NCBI RefSeq assembly: GCF_003368325.1
Contig: NZ_CP031467.1
Span: 2,232,001-2,296,000, forward strand
Direction: 5' to 3'
DNA length: 64,000 nucleotides
DNA from: Paraburkholderia caffeinilytica
GTDB lineage: Bacteria > Pseudomonadota > Gammaproteobacteria > Burkholderiales > Burkholderiaceae
Part shown: positions 17,215-26,997 of the stretch, one piece after another
Position numbering within the stretch: the stretch's first letter is position 1
How the letters are laid out: each line of letters opens with the position of its first letter
The notes under the pieces: model-generated
What the model saw: the letters and a program-made list of their open reading frames with translations, nothing else
Databases searched by the model: none
What the model was told of the DNA's origin: nothing
Program-made: the position numbers and the translations under genes

Positions 17215-18583
17215 CTGGCTGACCGTGCGCGGCGGGTGCCGCGTTACGATCGGCGCCGCGAAATTCGTTTTCGGCGTCGATCATGCGGCGCTTGAGCATC
17301 GGCACGTTGTTCACCACGCGTAAGCTGGTGCGCATGGCACTCAATGCCATTCGCCCGACCACCGGCCGATGCAGCGCGCCGCGCGCATCGAACTGCTTGC
17401 GCGATTCCGCGACCGCATGAAAGCCGTAGCGGCGCATTTCTTCCTCATAACCGGCGACGGCGTTGCGGCCCGACAGCTTGCCTTGTTGTGCATCGGCGAG
17501 ACGCGCGGTGAGCAGCGCGGCATCGCGCAGCGCGGTGTTCGCGCCGACGCCGCGACCCGGCGTCATCAGATGCACCGCGTCGCCCAGGACCGTGACGTTG
17601 GTGGTCGGCCATGCGTCGACGGGAACCGACGTGCGCACATCGACGCTGAAGGTGGTGGAGGGATCCGATGCGCGAATCAGCGCGCGCAGATTGGGATGCC
17701 AGCCATCGGTCATCTGCGTCGCGAGCGCGAGTAACGCGGCCGGTGCGAGCGGTTTGGGATCGGCCGGCAAGTTGTGCAGTGCGCCCCAGACACACCACAT
17801 CAGATAGTCGCGCGTGTTGTCGTAGAGCAATCCGGGCCAGCCCGAGAGCAACGCGGCGTCGTTGCTGCCGATACCTTCCTTCATTCCGCCGCCGTCCGCG
17901 CGCCACGGAAATTCCATCACGTGGATGATGCCGCCATAGCCCTTTGGTGCGTTGATCAGCGTAATGCCGTCGAGCACCTTGGGCGGCAGCAGCGCGCGTG
18001 ACGTTTCGTCCATCGGCACCTTCGCGCCGATGCTGACGATGCCGGTGTTTTCAAGCTTCGCGTGTGGCAGGAGTTGGCGGCGCACCTTCGAACGCGCGCC
18101 GTCCGCACCGACCAGCAGATCGGCGCTCACGTGCGTGCCATCCGCGAAATGCGCGGTGACGCTGCCGTCGCTGTTCTGCTCGTACGACGTGAAAGTCTTG
18201 TCGAAGTGCACTTGCGCTTCGAGACCTGTCAGCAGGACTTGCCTGAGCGTCATCCGGCTGACGGATTTGCCGCCGCTCATCGATTCGTCTTCGAGCGGCA
18301 CCGTGAGCAATTCGGTCATGCGCTCGGTCAGGATGTTGAAGTGGCCGGGTGTGCGCGCGCAGGTCGCGAGAAAGGTCGCATAGAGTTCGGGCGGAAGGCA
18401 CGCTTCCAGCGACGCGAGTCCGTGCGGATTGATGCCGACGCGATAGCCCTGCAAGCCGTCCGCACGTGTGCGGTCGCGCTCGTAGACATTCACGTTGATG
18501 CCGGCGCGCTTCAACCCGTGCGCAAGACAGAGGCCACCGGTGCCGGCTCCGATCACGATCACATCCATGGGTTCACGGCTCAT
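17201..18583 (-). CDS. FAD-dependent aromatic-ring monooxygenase-like protein
   Basis: A 460-residue flavoprotein of the FAD_binding_3 hydroxylase class. The N-terminal dinucleotide fold (VIVIGAGTGGLCLAHGLKRAG), the DLLVGADGARSKVRR segment and the second FAD motif (LGDAVHLMTPGRGVGAN) are all present. Substrates in this class range from phenols to antibiotics and cannot be deduced. ATG 18583 overlaps the stop of the upstream PadR gene by four bases, so the two are co-transcribed and the PadR protein probably controls both. It may detoxify a hydrophobic or aromatic compound that PadR senses. Confidence 0.87.
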   Translation of the reverse strand: MSREPMDVIVIGAGTGGLCLAHGLKRAGINVNVYERDRTRADGLQGYRVGINPHGLASLEACLPPELYATFLATCARTPGHFNILTERMTELLTVPLEDESMSGGKSVSRMTLRQVLLTGLEAQVHFDKTFTSYEQNSDGSVTAHFADGTHVSADLLVGADGARSKVRRQLLPHAKLENTGIVSIGAKVPMDETSRALLPPKVLDGITLINAPKGYGGIIHVMEFPWRADGGGMKEGIGSNDAALLSGWPGLLYDNTRDYLMWCVWGALHNLPADPKPLAPAALLALATQMTDGWHPNLRALIRASDPSTTFSVDVRTSVPVDAWPTTNVTVLGDAVHLMTPGRGVGANTALRDAALLTARLADAQQGKLSGRNAVAGYEEEMRRYGFHAVAESRKQFDARGALHRPVVGRMALSAMRTSLRVVNNVPMLKRRMIDAENEFRGADRNAAPAAHGQPVTSP

Positions 18584-19239
18584 GACTTCGCCTCCTTCTT
18601 TGCGGCAGGTTGGGCCAGCCTGTACTTGTATTCGCCGGCCGGCAGCGTGAAACGTTGAGCAATCTCGTCCATCCATTCCTGGCTCCAGGTCAGCGTGCCT
18701 GCCTTCAGGTCGGCCACCACGCTGCGCACCCAGTCCAGCTCGACAACCAGTTGAGCGCGCATCAGTTCGCCTTCGAGCAGAAACAGCCGCGGCACCTCCA
18801 TCTGCCTGGCTTGTGCGGTGACTTCATCGAGGCGGACCAATTCCCGTTCGAGCGCGCCGATGCGGGTGCCAAGCTGGCGACCCACGTCTTCAGGCGAGAG
18901 CAGCGGCAGGTGCGAGAGCGCGGCCGGAAAGGCAGGGAAATCCCGTGCGGGTTGCGCAAGCTGCTCACGCAACCATAGGCGGGCGGTGTCGCGGCCCGCT
19001 TCGGTGATTTCATAGACCGTGCGTTCGGGGAACGCGCCGTCGCGTTCCGTCTCGCGGACAGCGATCAGGTCGCCGCGCAATAGGCGGTCGATGGTTTGGT
19101 ACAGGCTGTTGCGCTGACCGACGTTGATGACCTCGTCCTTGCCGCGTGCCTTGATGAGCTGCTGCATCCGGTACGGATGCAGCGGCGCTTCGGTCAGCAT
19201 GGCGAGAACGGCGAGGGCGAGCGGAGAGTGGCGGACCAT
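18580..19239 (-). CDS. PadR family transcriptional regulator
   Basis: A 219-residue PadR-type regulator. The N-terminal winged helix (SPLALAVLAMLTEAPLHPYRMQQLIKARG, given in part) and its wing (RTVYEITEAGRDTARLWL) are clear, followed by a long helical dimerisation region. It is the first gene of a two-gene operon with the flavin monooxygenase, the usual set-up for an autoregulated repressor of a detoxification gene. ATG 19239 is preferred over a TTG two codons upstream; neither has a good Shine-Dalgarno sequence. An AT-rich dyad 35-50 bases upstream is a candidate operator. Confidence 0.88.
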   Translation of the reverse strand: MVRHSPLALAVLAMLTEAPLHPYRMQQLIKARGKDEVINVGQRNSLYQTIDRLLRGDLIAVRETERDGAFPERTVYEITEAGRDTARLWLREQLAQPARDFPAFPAALSHLPLLSPEDVGRQLGTRIGALERELVRLDEVTAQARQMEVPRLFLLEGELMRAQLVVELDWVRSVVADLKAGTLTWSQEWMDEIAQRFTLPAGEYKYRLAQPAAKKEAKS

Positions 19240-19273
19240 AAGCAAGGTGGTGGCAGGCTAGTCTTTGTTTATC

Positions 19274-19290
19274 TAGTCATAATATAACTA
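19274..19290. promoter_or_regulatory. Candidate PadR operator
   Basis: TAGTCAT-AAT-ATAACTA is a near-perfect dyad (one mismatch) in a short AT-rich block 35-50 bases before the PadR gene start. Position and AT-richness suit an autoregulatory operator or the -10/-35 region. Confidence 0.5.
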
Positions 19291-19451
19291 TGTGTTTCGG
19301 GATTGGCAAGCGCGGAATGCCGGGCTTTCTCGAGGGTGCGATGCTAGCGGCTCTGGCCCGTGGCGGATTGCACCGCTACGATGTGATTCGCGCCGACGTG
19401 CACAGGCGACGAAGTGGTGATGGAATAAAGCGCATGACCGAGGAGCACGCG

Positions 19452-20297
19452 ATGAGCGGGACGAATGACTGGAGTGATTCAGCGATGATGGCGGCGGCGC
19501 CGAAGTTCTGGCGCGACGATGCGTTGCCGTTCATCGAGGCGCGCGCCATCGAAGACGGCCGTGAAGTCTGCTATGCGAAACACTCGCACGAGACGTTCTC
19601 GATCGGGGCCGTCACTGGCGGGCGTAGCGTGTACGCGAATCGTCGCGCGAATGAATGGATCGGCGCCGGGGCGGTCGTGATGATGAATCCGGACGACGTG
19701 CACGCGTGCAATCCGGTTGCCGACGAGCGCTGGTCATATCGGATGCTGCATGTGGATGTCGATTGGCTCACGGGTTTGCAACACGACCTGGGTTTCGGCG
19801 ACAACCACGCGTTTCGCGCTTTCTCGCAGACCATGACGATGGACCCGGCGTTGTTCGACGGTTTGAACCGCCTGTACGCGATCCTCGTCGACGACGATAG
19901 CGAGCCCATGCGCAAGGAAAGCGCTGCGCTTACGTTCTTCTCGGCGGTGCAGCAGACGTTGAATCCGGCACCCTTGCCGGATCACGATGCGCACGGCCAA
20001 CTCGCACGCGCCGCGGAATTCATCGCCGAAAACTGCACCCGTCCGCTGAAGCTGGAGGATGTTTGCGAGGCGGCTGAGCTTTCCGCCTCGCACTTGATCC
20101 GCGCGTTCAAACAGCGCTATGGCATGACGCCGCACGCGTATCTGATCAATCGACGCATCCAGTACAGCCGCGCGCAACTCCGGCGCGGCTATCCGATTGC
20201 GGATGTTGCGCTCGATGCCGGCTTTGCCGACCAGGCGCATTTGCAGCGGACCTTCAAGCGGCTGGTTGCGGCGACGCCGGGGCAATATCGGCGTTGA
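19452..20297 (+). CDS. AraC family regulator with N-terminal cupin domain
   Basis: A 281-residue regulator: an AraC-type cupin ligand-binding domain (HSHETFSIGAVTGGRSVYANR, given in part, to about residue 170) is followed by the C-terminal AraC helix-turn-helix domain (LEDVCEAAELSASHLIRAFKQ... and PIADVALDAGFADQAHLQRTF). ATG 19452 is chosen because GAGGAG sits six bases upstream; an ATG at 19434 is also in frame. It is convergent with a LysE-type exporter gene. AraC proteins of this kind often regulate a neighbouring LysE exporter, but that is inference only. Confidence 0.88.
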   Translation: MSGTNDWSDSAMMAAAPKFWRDDALPFIEARAIEDGREVCYAKHSHETFSIGAVTGGRSVYANRRANEWIGAGAVVMMNPDDVHACNPVADERWSYRMLHVDVDWLTGLQHDLGFGDNHAFRAFSQTMTMDPALFDGLNRLYAILVDDDSEPMRKESAALTFFSAVQQTLNPAPLPDHDAHGQLARAAEFIAENCTRPLKLEDVCEAAELSASHLIRAFKQRYGMTPHAYLINRRIQYSRAQLRRGYPIADVALDAGFADQAHLQRTFKRLVAATPGQYRR

Positions 20298-20410
20298 CGC
20301 GGTGTTGCTGGGCGGACGTAGTTGCGCTGGACCGTCGAGCGACTTGTGGCGGCGGGGCAACGGCGCAACTGAAGTAGCGGTTGCGCCCACCAGTGCGTCC
20401 GGTTGCGGCG

Positions 20411-20998
20411 TCACGCTATCAGCAGATACAACGCGCTTGCCGCGAGCAAAGCTGCCATCACACGATTGAACAATCTCACACGCTTCGGCTCCTGCAAATA
20501 TCGGCGCAGGAACGTACCGGCATACGCCCAGCTGGCAATCGACAGATAGCAAACCACGAAGTACACGACGGTGAATTGCCAGACGAGACGGCCATCGCCA
20601 TCGGCCGCATAGGCGCCCATGCCGGCTAGTGAAGCGAGCCACGCCTTCGGATTGAGCCATTGCATCGCAGCGCCGTAAGCGAATGACGGTCCGCGGGTAG
20701 GTTTATCCGCACCGAGCTTGCCGTCATCGACGGCGAGTCTGCAGGCCATATAAAGCAGGAACCCGACGCCGGCCCATTTGACGATGTCGATCAGATTGGG
20801 GAAATGCGCGAGCAATTCATGCAGACCCAAACCGATGAGCAACAACAGCAGCGTGAACCCGACGGTCGCGCCGGTCACATGCCGCATGCTCGCGGCGAGT
20901 CCATGTTGCGCGCCGGCGCTGAGCGCGACGACATTGACTGGCCCGGGAGAAATCGACGAGGCCAACGCGAAGGCGGCCATGGAGAGTAAGACGGTCAT
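20411..20998 (-). CDS. LysE/RhtB family amino acid exporter
   Basis: A 195-residue inner-membrane protein of the LysE/RhtB family. About six transmembrane segments are visible, the family SPGPVNVVALSAGAQHG motif lies near residue 17, and QWLNPKAW in the middle corresponds to the NPK signature. It probably exports an amino acid or derivative with proton antiport. It is convergent with the AraC regulator gene. The substrate cannot be read from sequence. Confidence 0.87.
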   Translation of the reverse strand: MTVLLSMAAFALASSISPGPVNVVALSAGAQHGLAASMRHVTGATVGFTLLLLLIGLGLHELLAHFPNLIDIVKWAGVGFLLYMACRLAVDDGKLGADKPTRGPSFAYGAAMQWLNPKAWLASLAGMGAYAADGDGRLVWQFTVVYFVVCYLSIASWAYAGTFLRRYLQEPKRVRLFNRVMAALLAASALYLLIA

Positions 20999-21084
20999 CT
21001 GATGCCTCGATACGTGAGTGCGCAGGATTTGCGACGCTCAACGGTATCGGGCGGTAGGGCGGGGTGTATTGAAGGAAATTGCTT

Positions 21085-21831
21085 TCAGTGCAGCGAATCC
21101 GCGGCACCGCAGCACTTCTTGAATTTCTTGCCGCTGCCGCAAGGACAGGGATCGTTGCGGCCGACCTTGGGTTCGGTGCGCTGGATCGTGGCGGCTAGCG
21201 CCCGTTCGTAAACGGCTTGCCGGTAGGGAAGCCAGAAACGATAGATCGCGGCGACGCTGGCGGGGATCTCTTTGGTGAGGGTTTCACGCTCTTGCGGAGT
21301 GTCGACAAAATCTAGTACTTCCTCCGGGAGATCCAGTGCGCCCATCAGCCGAATCGGCTCCAGCCATTTCCGGCCCTGCTCGTTATCGATCAGCGCTTGC
21401 CAGTCCGGCTCAATGAGCATGAGACCTTGCATGAAGCCCATTGCCCATGCTTCGCCGTCAATGTATTCGCAGTCGTCGTCACCAACGCGGCTGATGCCGA
21501 AAACCGGTTCGAACCCATCGGGGTCGTTCTCCAGATCGGCAATGATGCCGTTCATGTGCCGCAAGATCAGCCCGAGAATGTGCTCCGCCTGAGCCGCTGT
21601 TTCGAATGCGGGCGTGTCTTCCTCGCTGGGGCCCCACACGCCCGGCAGCCAGTAACTGGGTGATACGGTAGTCGGCCCGATGGCCAACGCGGTCAGATAC
21701 CCGTCGAGGCCCATGATCGTCAGCGTCTCATCCGACGTTGCGTCGGAAATCAGAAACTCGTCGAGTTCGTCGAACTCTTTTTCGGAGAGAGGCGTGCCTA
21801 AATCGGCGGGCTTGAGTTTTGATTTGGACAT
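21085..21831 (-). CDS. UPF0149 family protein with SEC-C zinc motif
   Basis: A 248-residue acidic protein of the UPF0149/YecA class. The helical N-terminal part ([36 protein letters not shown]) is typical. The C-terminal SEC-C motif [17 protein letters not shown] binds zinc and in SecA contacts SecB and the ribosome. YecA-type proteins associate with ribosomes or SecA, but the physiological role is not well defined. Start 21831 has GGAG seven bases upstream. It lies downstream of tRNA-Lys on the same strand, with the tRNA terminator between them. Confidence 0.87.
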   Translation of the reverse strand: MSKSKLKPADLGTPLSEKEFDELDEFLISDATSDETLTIMGLDGYLTALAIGPTTVSPSYWLPGVWGPSEEDTPAFETAAQAEHILGLILRHMNGIIADLENDPDGFEPVFGISRVGDDDCEYIDGEAWAMGFMQGLMLIEPDWQALIDNEQGRKWLEPIRLMGALDLPEEVLDFVDTPQERETLTKEIPASVAAIYRFWLPYRQAVYERALAATIQRTEPKVGRNDPCPCGSGKKFKKCCGAADSLH

Positions 21832-21923
21832 GGCGAGACTCCGGCGCTTCGAATCGTGGATCCCGACGACATGTCGGGGGATGCGGAATCGGCTTGTTCG
21901 TGCGGCACCTGTCCCGCAAAGCA

Positions 21924-21952
21924 AAAAGCCCAGTCGCAAGGACCGGGCTTTT
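21924..21952 (-). terminator. Terminator downstream of tRNA-Lys
   Basis: AAAAGCCC-A-GTC pairs with GAC-C-GGGCTTTT around a five-base loop. It follows the 3' end of the minus-strand tRNA by about 12 bases and ends in T residues on that strand. Confidence 0.8.
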
Positions 21953-21963
21953 CGTTGAATCTT

Positions 21964-22039
21964 TGGTGGGGCGTGAGTGACTCGAACACTCGACCTACGG
22001 ATTAAGAGTCCGCTGCTCTACCAACTGAGCTAACGCCCC
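21964..22039 (-). tRNA. tRNA-Lys (anticodon CTT)
   Basis: A complete cloverleaf on the minus strand. The acceptor GGGGCGT pairs with ACGCCCC, the D arm is GCTC/GAGC, the anticodon stem GCGGA/TCCGT encloses loop CTCTTAA (anticodon CTT, reading AAG), and the T arm is GAGTG-TTCGAGT-CACTC. A73 and an encoded CCA end make 76 bases. A terminator follows directly. Confidence 0.97.
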
Positions 22040-22242
22040 CAACAGAAGCGAGATTATGCCGAAACTTTCCGAGATTGCCAAGCCCCTTTAGCAGATTTCT
22101 TAAAAAAATCTGCAAGGGCGGCGACCTGGCATTCGCACCGTCTGGCGCAAGCACCGGGAAGGCGCGCGGCTCACCGTCCCGGTATCATGTCGCGGATACC
22201 TTGCCGCACGAAGCGTCGCGCGGCTTTCGACCGGGGGCCGCC

Positions 22243-22647
22243 ATGGATGACAAAGAAATTATCGAGCTGCTCGACCGCATCCTCGCGCCCTGGGTCCGCG
22301 CGCTCACACTGACTCCGGTCAAGGTCGACGAAGAGGGGGCGACGTTGCGCCTGCCGTTTTCCGGCGGGCTGCGCCATTCGGGCGGCGTGATCTGCGGTCA
22401 GGTCTTTATGGCGGCGGCCGACACGGCAATGATCGTTGCGATTTCGGCCGCGCTCGGCGGCTTCAAGCCGATGAGCACGGTGTCGCTCAACATCAGTTTC
22501 ATGCGCGCGGTCCGCAACGGCGACGTGCTGATCACCGCGCGCGTGCTGCGCATGGGTCGCAACCTCGTGTTCGGCGAGGTCGAGTTATTCGACGAAGCAG
22601 GCAACATGGCCGTCCACGCCACCACCACCTACGCGCTGCTCGACTGA
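22243..22647 (+). CDS. PaaI-type hotdog-fold thioesterase
   Basis: A 134-residue protein of the PaaI/hotdog thioesterase family, expected to hydrolyse an acyl-CoA in the cytosol. The HSGGVICGQVFMAAADTAM segment (about residues 48-66) matches the family's HGG-type active-site helix, followed by the beta-strands VSLNISFMRAVRNGD and NLVFGEVELFDEAGN. ATG 22243 is chosen because the upstream part of the open frame has no family resemblance and a G-rich run precedes the ATG. The substrate is unknown. Confidence 0.82.
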   Translation: MDDKEIIELLDRILAPWVRALTLTPVKVDEEGATLRLPFSGGLRHSGGVICGQVFMAAADTAMIVAISAALGGFKPMSTVSLNISFMRAVRNGDVLITARVLRMGRNLVFGEVELFDEAGNMAVHATTTYALLD

Positions 22648-22690
22648 AGCCTGAAACAGGCCGCAAGCCGCATTAGAGGAAAAAGCCAAG

Positions 22691-23566
22691 ATGTTCGATC
22701 AGGTCGTATTCGCCGGCGGCGGCAATCGCTGCTGGTGGCAGGCGGGTTTCTGGGACGTAGTGCAGCCGGAGTTGCATATCCGTCCGCGCGTCATCGCTGG
22801 CATTTCGGCTGGCGCCGCCACCGCGTGCATGCTCTACACGCGCGATTCCGACTGGGTCATGCGCTATTACGAAGACGCGCTGCGCCACAACACCCGCAAC
22901 GCTTACTGGGGCAATCTGTTGCGTGGCGAATCGGTGTTTCCGCATTACCGGATCTATCGGCAGGCGTTGCTCGACATCTACCGTGACAAGTTCGCGACGC
23001 TTGCCGACGCGCCCGAAATCCGCATTGGCGTGTCGCATTTGCCTCGCTGGCTTGGCGCGCGCAGCGCCGTTGCCGCGGGTCTGATCGCGTACAACATCGA
23101 GAAATACGTGCGAAAGACGCTGCATCCAACGCTCGGTCAGACGCTTGGCTTTCATCCGGAATTCGTGCGCGCGCAGGATTGCGCGACGGTCGAGGATCTT
23201 GCCGATCTGATCCTGCAATCGTCCAGTACGCCGCCGTTCACGCCGGTTTTGCGGCGCAATGGCCGGCCGGTGCTCGACGGCGGGATGGTCGACAACGTGC
23301 CGGTCGGCGCGCTCGACGCCGACGCACCCGGCAACGTGCTGGTGATGGTCACGCGGCTTTATCCGCGGCCGCAGATGTTCGTCGTGCCGCACGGCGTGCA
23401 GCAACGGCTCTATGTGCAGCCGTCGCGCAAGGTGCCGATTTCGAGCTGGGATTACACGAGCCCGTCGCAGATGGTGCACGCGTACAACCTCGGCCGCGCG
23501 GACGGCGAGGCCTTTCTCGAACGCATGCCCGATTTGCTGGAGGCCGGCGCGCACGAAGCGCGCTGA
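22691..23566 (+). CDS. Patatin-like phospholipase
   Basis: A 291-residue patatin-family lipid acyl hydrolase. The oxyanion-hole motif GGGNR (9-13), the nucleophile elbow GISAG (Ser39) and the DGG motif carrying the catalytic aspartate (about residue 196, VLDGGMVDNVPVG) make a complete Ser-Asp dyad. No signal peptide or membrane anchor is seen, so it is probably cytosolic. It lies 43 bases after the thioesterase gene on the same strand, so the two may share a transcript and act on lipid-derived substrates together. Confidence 0.88.
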   Translation: MFDQVVFAGGGNRCWWQAGFWDVVQPELHIRPRVIAGISAGAATACMLYTRDSDWVMRYYEDALRHNTRNAYWGNLLRGESVFPHYRIYRQALLDIYRDKFATLADAPEIRIGVSHLPRWLGARSAVAAGLIAYNIEKYVRKTLHPTLGQTLGFHPEFVRAQDCATVEDLADLILQSSSTPPFTPVLRRNGRPVLDGGMVDNVPVGALDADAPGNVLVMVTRLYPRPQMFVVPHGVQQRLYVQPSRKVPISSWDYTSPSQMVHAYNLGRADGEAFLERMPDLLEAGAHEAR

Positions 23567-23713
23567 GGTGGGCGCGACTAACGGGGCGGCGCGGTTTTTC
23601 TGAACGCGTTGCCGGGCTCACAGGCCACGCGCCGACCAGATTGGCGCGCAGATTGAAGAAGCCGAAACAACAACTGCGAAGGATAGGCTCGCGTGGTTAG
23701 CTAACGCCTGAGA

Positions 23714-24727
23714 CTACCGCCGACGCCCGCCCTGCAACGCCTCCGGATTCGCCATGCTGGCCGTATCGCCGGCGTCGAAAGCCAGAATGTTCTGGAAGGC
23801 CGCGGTGAAATACAACTCGTAGCTCTCACGCTCCACGTAGCCGATGTGCGGCGTGCAGATCACGTTCTCCATGCGCAGCAGGCTGTAGCCCTGCAGAATC
23901 GGCTCGCTTTCGTAGACATCGATCGCGACCATCCCCGGGCGGTTGCGCGACAACGCATTCACCAGGGCGTTTTCGTCGAGCAGTTCGGCCCGGCTCGTGT
24001 TCACGAGCAACGCGGTCGGCTTCATCCGCATCAGGTCTTCCTGCTTGACGATGCCGCGCGTGTCGTCATGCAGACGCAGGTGCAACGACAGCACATCGCT
24101 CTGCTCGAACAGCGCCTCGCGGCTCTCGGCCACGCCATAGCCGTCCGCGCGCGCCGCTTCGCGCGAATGCTCGCGGCCCCAGATCAGCACGTTCATGCCG
24201 AACGCCTTGCCGTATCCGGCAAGCAGTCGGCCGATCTTGCCGTAACCCCAAATCCCGAGCGTCTGACCGCGCAGCACCTGGCCCAAACCGAAGTTCGGCG
24301 GCAGCACCGACGTCTTCAAACCAGACTGCTGCCAGGCTCCTTGCTTAAGGTTTGCTACGTATTGCGGAATCCGTCGTTGAGCCGCCATGATGAGGGCCCA
24401 CGTCAGTTCGGCCGGCGCGATCGGCGAGCCGCTGCCTTCCAGCACGGCAATGCCACGCTCGGTACAGGCTGCCAGATCGATATGGCTGGAGACTTTGCCG
24501 GTCTGGCTGATCATGCGCAAACGCGGCAATTTGTCGAGTAGTTGCGAGCTGATGCGGGTGCGTTCGCGAATCAGGACGAGCGCGTCGACTTCGGCAAGAC
24601 GGCTTGCCAGTTGGCCGAGGCCGCGCACCGTGTTGTTGAAGACCTTGACCTCATGGTCGGCCAGCAGTTGAAAGCAGTCGAGCTTGCGGACGGCGTCCTG
24701 GTAATCGTCGAGGATGGCAATCTTCAT
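23714..24727 (-). CDS. D-isomer specific 2-hydroxyacid dehydrogenase
   Basis: A 337-residue NAD(P)-dependent D-2-hydroxyacid dehydrogenase, reducing a 2-keto acid or oxidising its D-hydroxy acid. The catalytic domain flanks a Rossmann domain with GQTLGIWGYGKIGRLLAGYG. Also visible are VNTSRAELLDENAL and the catalytic-histidine segment NVICTPHIGYVERESYE. The start at 24727 gives the conserved MKIAILDDYQDAV beginning. A 28-bp perfect palindrome containing a CRP-type half-site pair lies about 60-85 bases upstream, so cAMP-CRP-like control is possible. The substrate is unknown; phosphoglycerate-type activity is an alternative. Confidence 0.9.
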   Translation of the reverse strand: MKIAILDDYQDAVRKLDCFQLLADHEVKVFNNTVRGLGQLASRLAEVDALVLIRERTRISSQLLDKLPRLRMISQTGKVSSHIDLAACTERGIAVLEGSGSPIAPAELTWALIMAAQRRIPQYVANLKQGAWQQSGLKTSVLPPNFGLGQVLRGQTLGIWGYGKIGRLLAGYGKAFGMNVLIWGREHSREAARADGYGVAESREALFEQSDVLSLHLRLHDDTRGIVKQEDLMRMKPTALLVNTSRAELLDENALVNALSRNRPGMVAIDVYESEPILQGYSLLRMENVICTPHIGYVERESYELYFTAAFQNILAFDAGDTASMANPEALQGGRRR

Positions 24728-25103
24728 GGTATGTGTCTTGCGGCGCACCATGGCGGTGCGGAACGGAGTGTTATGCTGACTGTCCCATCATGTGACTCAG
24801 GTCACATGATGGTCTGGCTGAATGCCTTACCGTAGAAGCTGCCGCGTAGAACGGCAGCGCCACGGCAAGGCCGATTGACATCGTTTTTAACAGTTTGTTG
24901 CGTGTTGAGGCAAGCCGCTTTACAGACGGTTGCAGAAGCCGTCTGCGGACACCTCCGCGCAACAGGCTGTGTAGCCCACGATGACCTGCACAAATTGCAC
25001 GTCGGCTTGTAGGAATGTCGGCGTGATGAATTGAACGCCTCTCGTATGCAGCGTCGCTGGGCTTGTACCGTTTTTCTATTGCTTTCAAAACGGAGACAGG
25101 TCG
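24728..25103. other. Intergenic region between hydroxyacid dehydrogenase and pckG
   Basis: This 376-base divergent gap holds the palindrome listed separately and no gene. A CATAAC hexamer on the minus strand (24770-24775) could be a -10 element for the dehydrogenase. For pckG, GGAGACAGG just before 25104 is a good ribosome binding site; no clear -35/-10 pair was found in its leader. Confidence 0.45.
24785..24812. promoter_or_regulatory. Perfect 28-bp palindrome with a CRP/Vfr-type site
   Basis: CCATCATGTGAC is followed by four bases and its exact reverse complement GTCACATGATGG. The core 24791-24806 is TGTGA-N6-TCACA, the consensus of CRP/Vfr-type regulators. It lies upstream of the dehydrogenase gene and 290 bases before pckG. 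No T-tract follows, so an operator is more likely than a terminator. Confidence 0.65.
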
Positions 25104-26972
25104 ATGAATCATCCCTCATTCGAAGGACAGCCCGTTAGCGAGGTGTCCGTAGGGGCGCCCGAGTGGGTCAAACACCGAAAACTGATCGACTGGGTCCAGC
25201 GCGTTGCCGCCATGACCAAGCCCGATCGAATCGTCTGGTGTGACGGTTCGCAGGAAGAATACGACCGCCTGTGTGCCCAGATGGTCGAAGCCGGCACCCT
25301 CAAGAAACTCAATCCCGCCAAACGTCCCAATTCCTATCTGGCATGGTCCGATCCGTCGGACGTGGCGCGTGTCGAAGATCGCACGTTTATCTGCTCGCAG
25401 CGCCGGGAAGACGCCGGACCAACCAACAACTGGCTCGAGCCGGCCGAGATGCGTTCGACGCTCGACGGCCTGTTCGACGGCGCCATGCGCGGACGCACCA
25501 TGTACGTGGTGCCGTTCTCCATGGGCCCGCTCGGTTCGCCGATCGCGCATATCGGCGTCGAGTTGAGCGACAGCCCGTATGTCGCGACCAACATGCGCAT
25601 CATGACGCGCATGGGTCGCAAGGTGTATGAGGTGCTGGGCGAAGACGGCCCGTTCGTGCCGTGCGTGCATTCGGTCGGCGCGCCGCTCGCAGCGGGCGCG
25701 AAAGACGTGCCGTGGCCGTGCAACGAGACCAAATACATCGTCCATTTCCCCGAAACGCGCGAAATCTGGAGCTACGGCTCGGGCTACGGCGGCAATGCGC
25801 TGCTGGGCAAGAAGTGCTTTGCGCTGCGTATTGCTTCCACGATGGGCCGCGACGAAGGCTGGCTCGCCGAGCACATGCTGGTTCTCGGCGTGACGTCGCC
25901 GCAAGGGCATAAGCATCACGTCGCGGCGGCGTTTCCGTCGGCTTGCGGCAAGACCAACTTCGCGATGCTGATTCCGCCGGAAGGGCTGAACGGCTGGAAA
26001 ATCTCCACGATCGGCGACGATATTGCATGGATCAAGCCGGGTAAGGACGGCCGTCTATACGCGATCAACCCGGAGGCGGGCTACTTTGGCGTCGCGCCTG
26101 GCACGAGCGAAAAGACCAACTTCAACGCGATGGCCACGTTGAAGGAAAACGTCATCTTCACGAACGTCGCGCTGACCGACGACGGCGACGTCTGGTGGGA
26201 AGGCATGACCGATGTGCCGCCCGCGCACCTGATCGACTGGCAGGGCAAGGACTGGACGCCGGCGAGCGCGAAGGAGAGCGGGCGCAAGGCCGCGCACCCG
26301 AACGCCCGCTTCACGGCGCCGGCGTCGCAATGTCCGTCGATCGATGCCGACTGGGAAAACCCGGTGGGCGTGGCGATCGATGCGTTCATTTTCGGCGGCC
26401 GCCGTTCGACTACCGTGCCGCTCGTCACTGAAGCGCGCAACTGGGTCGAAGGCGTCTACATGGCCGCCACCATGGGCTCGGAAACCACCGCGGCGGCGGC
26501 GGGGCAGCAGGGCGTGGTGCGCCGCGACCCGTTCGCGATGCTGCCGTTCTGCGGCTACAACATGAGCGACTACTTCGGACACTGGCTGAAAACCGGCGAG
26601 CGTCTCGAAAAACTGAACGCGAAGCTGCCGAAGATCTTCTGCGTCAACTGGTTCCGCAAGGGCGCGGACGGCAAGTTCGTCTGGCCGGGTTTCGGCGAGA
26701 ACATGCGCGTGTTGAGCTGGATGGTCGGGCGCATCGAAGGCAAGGCGCAGGGCGAAGAGCACGCATTCGGCGTGTCGCCGCGCTATGAAGACATCGACTG
26801 GAGTGGTCTGGATTTCAGCCGCGAGCAATTCCAACAGGTGATCTCCGTCGACGACGCGGCCTGGCGCGCCGAACTCGCGCTCCATGCCGAGCTGTTTGAC
26901 ACGTTGCAGCAAGGTTTGCCGTCGGCTCTGACCGAGGCAAAACGCGCGCTCGAAGGAAAACTCGCTGCCTGA
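25104..26972 (+). CDS. pckG: Phosphoenolpyruvate carboxykinase (GTP)
   Basis: A 622-residue GTP-dependent PEP carboxykinase that makes phosphoenolpyruvate from oxaloacetate, the entry step of gluconeogenesis. Family marks: the kinase loop [16 protein letters not shown] with its reactive cysteine (about residue 278), the metal/oxaloacetate site [21 protein letters not shown] (given in part) and [12 protein letters not shown]. The length matches the family (about 610-620). The ATG has GGAGACAGG seven bases upstream. A terminator follows. The gene stands alone, as usual. Confidence 0.97.
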   Translation: MNHPSFEGQPVSEVSVGAPEWVKHRKLIDWVQRVAAMTKPDRIVWCDGSQEEYDRLCAQMVEAGTLKKLNPAKRPNSYLAWSDPSDVARVEDRTFICSQRREDAGPTNNWLEPAEMRSTLDGLFDGAMRGRTMYVVPFSMGPLGSPIAHIGVELSDSPYVATNMRIMTRMGRKVYEVLGEDGPFVPCVHSVGAPLAAGAKDVPWPCNETKYIVHFPETREIWSYGSGYGGNALLGKKCFALRIASTMGRDEGWLAEHMLVLGVTSPQGHKHHVAAAFPSACGKTNFAMLIPPEGLNGWKISTIGDDIAWIKPGKDGRLYAINPEAGYFGVAPGTSEKTNFNAMATLKENVIFTNVALTDDGDVWWEGMTDVPPAHLIDWQGKDWTPASAKESGRKAAHPNARFTAPASQCPSIDADWENPVGVAIDAFIFGGRRSTTVPLVTEARNWVEGVYMAATMGSETTAAAAGQQGVVRRDPFAMLPFCGYNMSDYFGHWLKTGERLEKLNAKLPKIFCVNWFRKGADGKFVWPGFGENMRVLSWMVGRIEGKAQGEEHAFGVSPRYEDIDWSGLDFSREQFQQVISVDDAAWRAELALHAELFDTLQQGLPSALTEAKRALEGKLAA

Positions 26973-26997
26973 TCAGGTGAGTATTCACTTCGCACGG

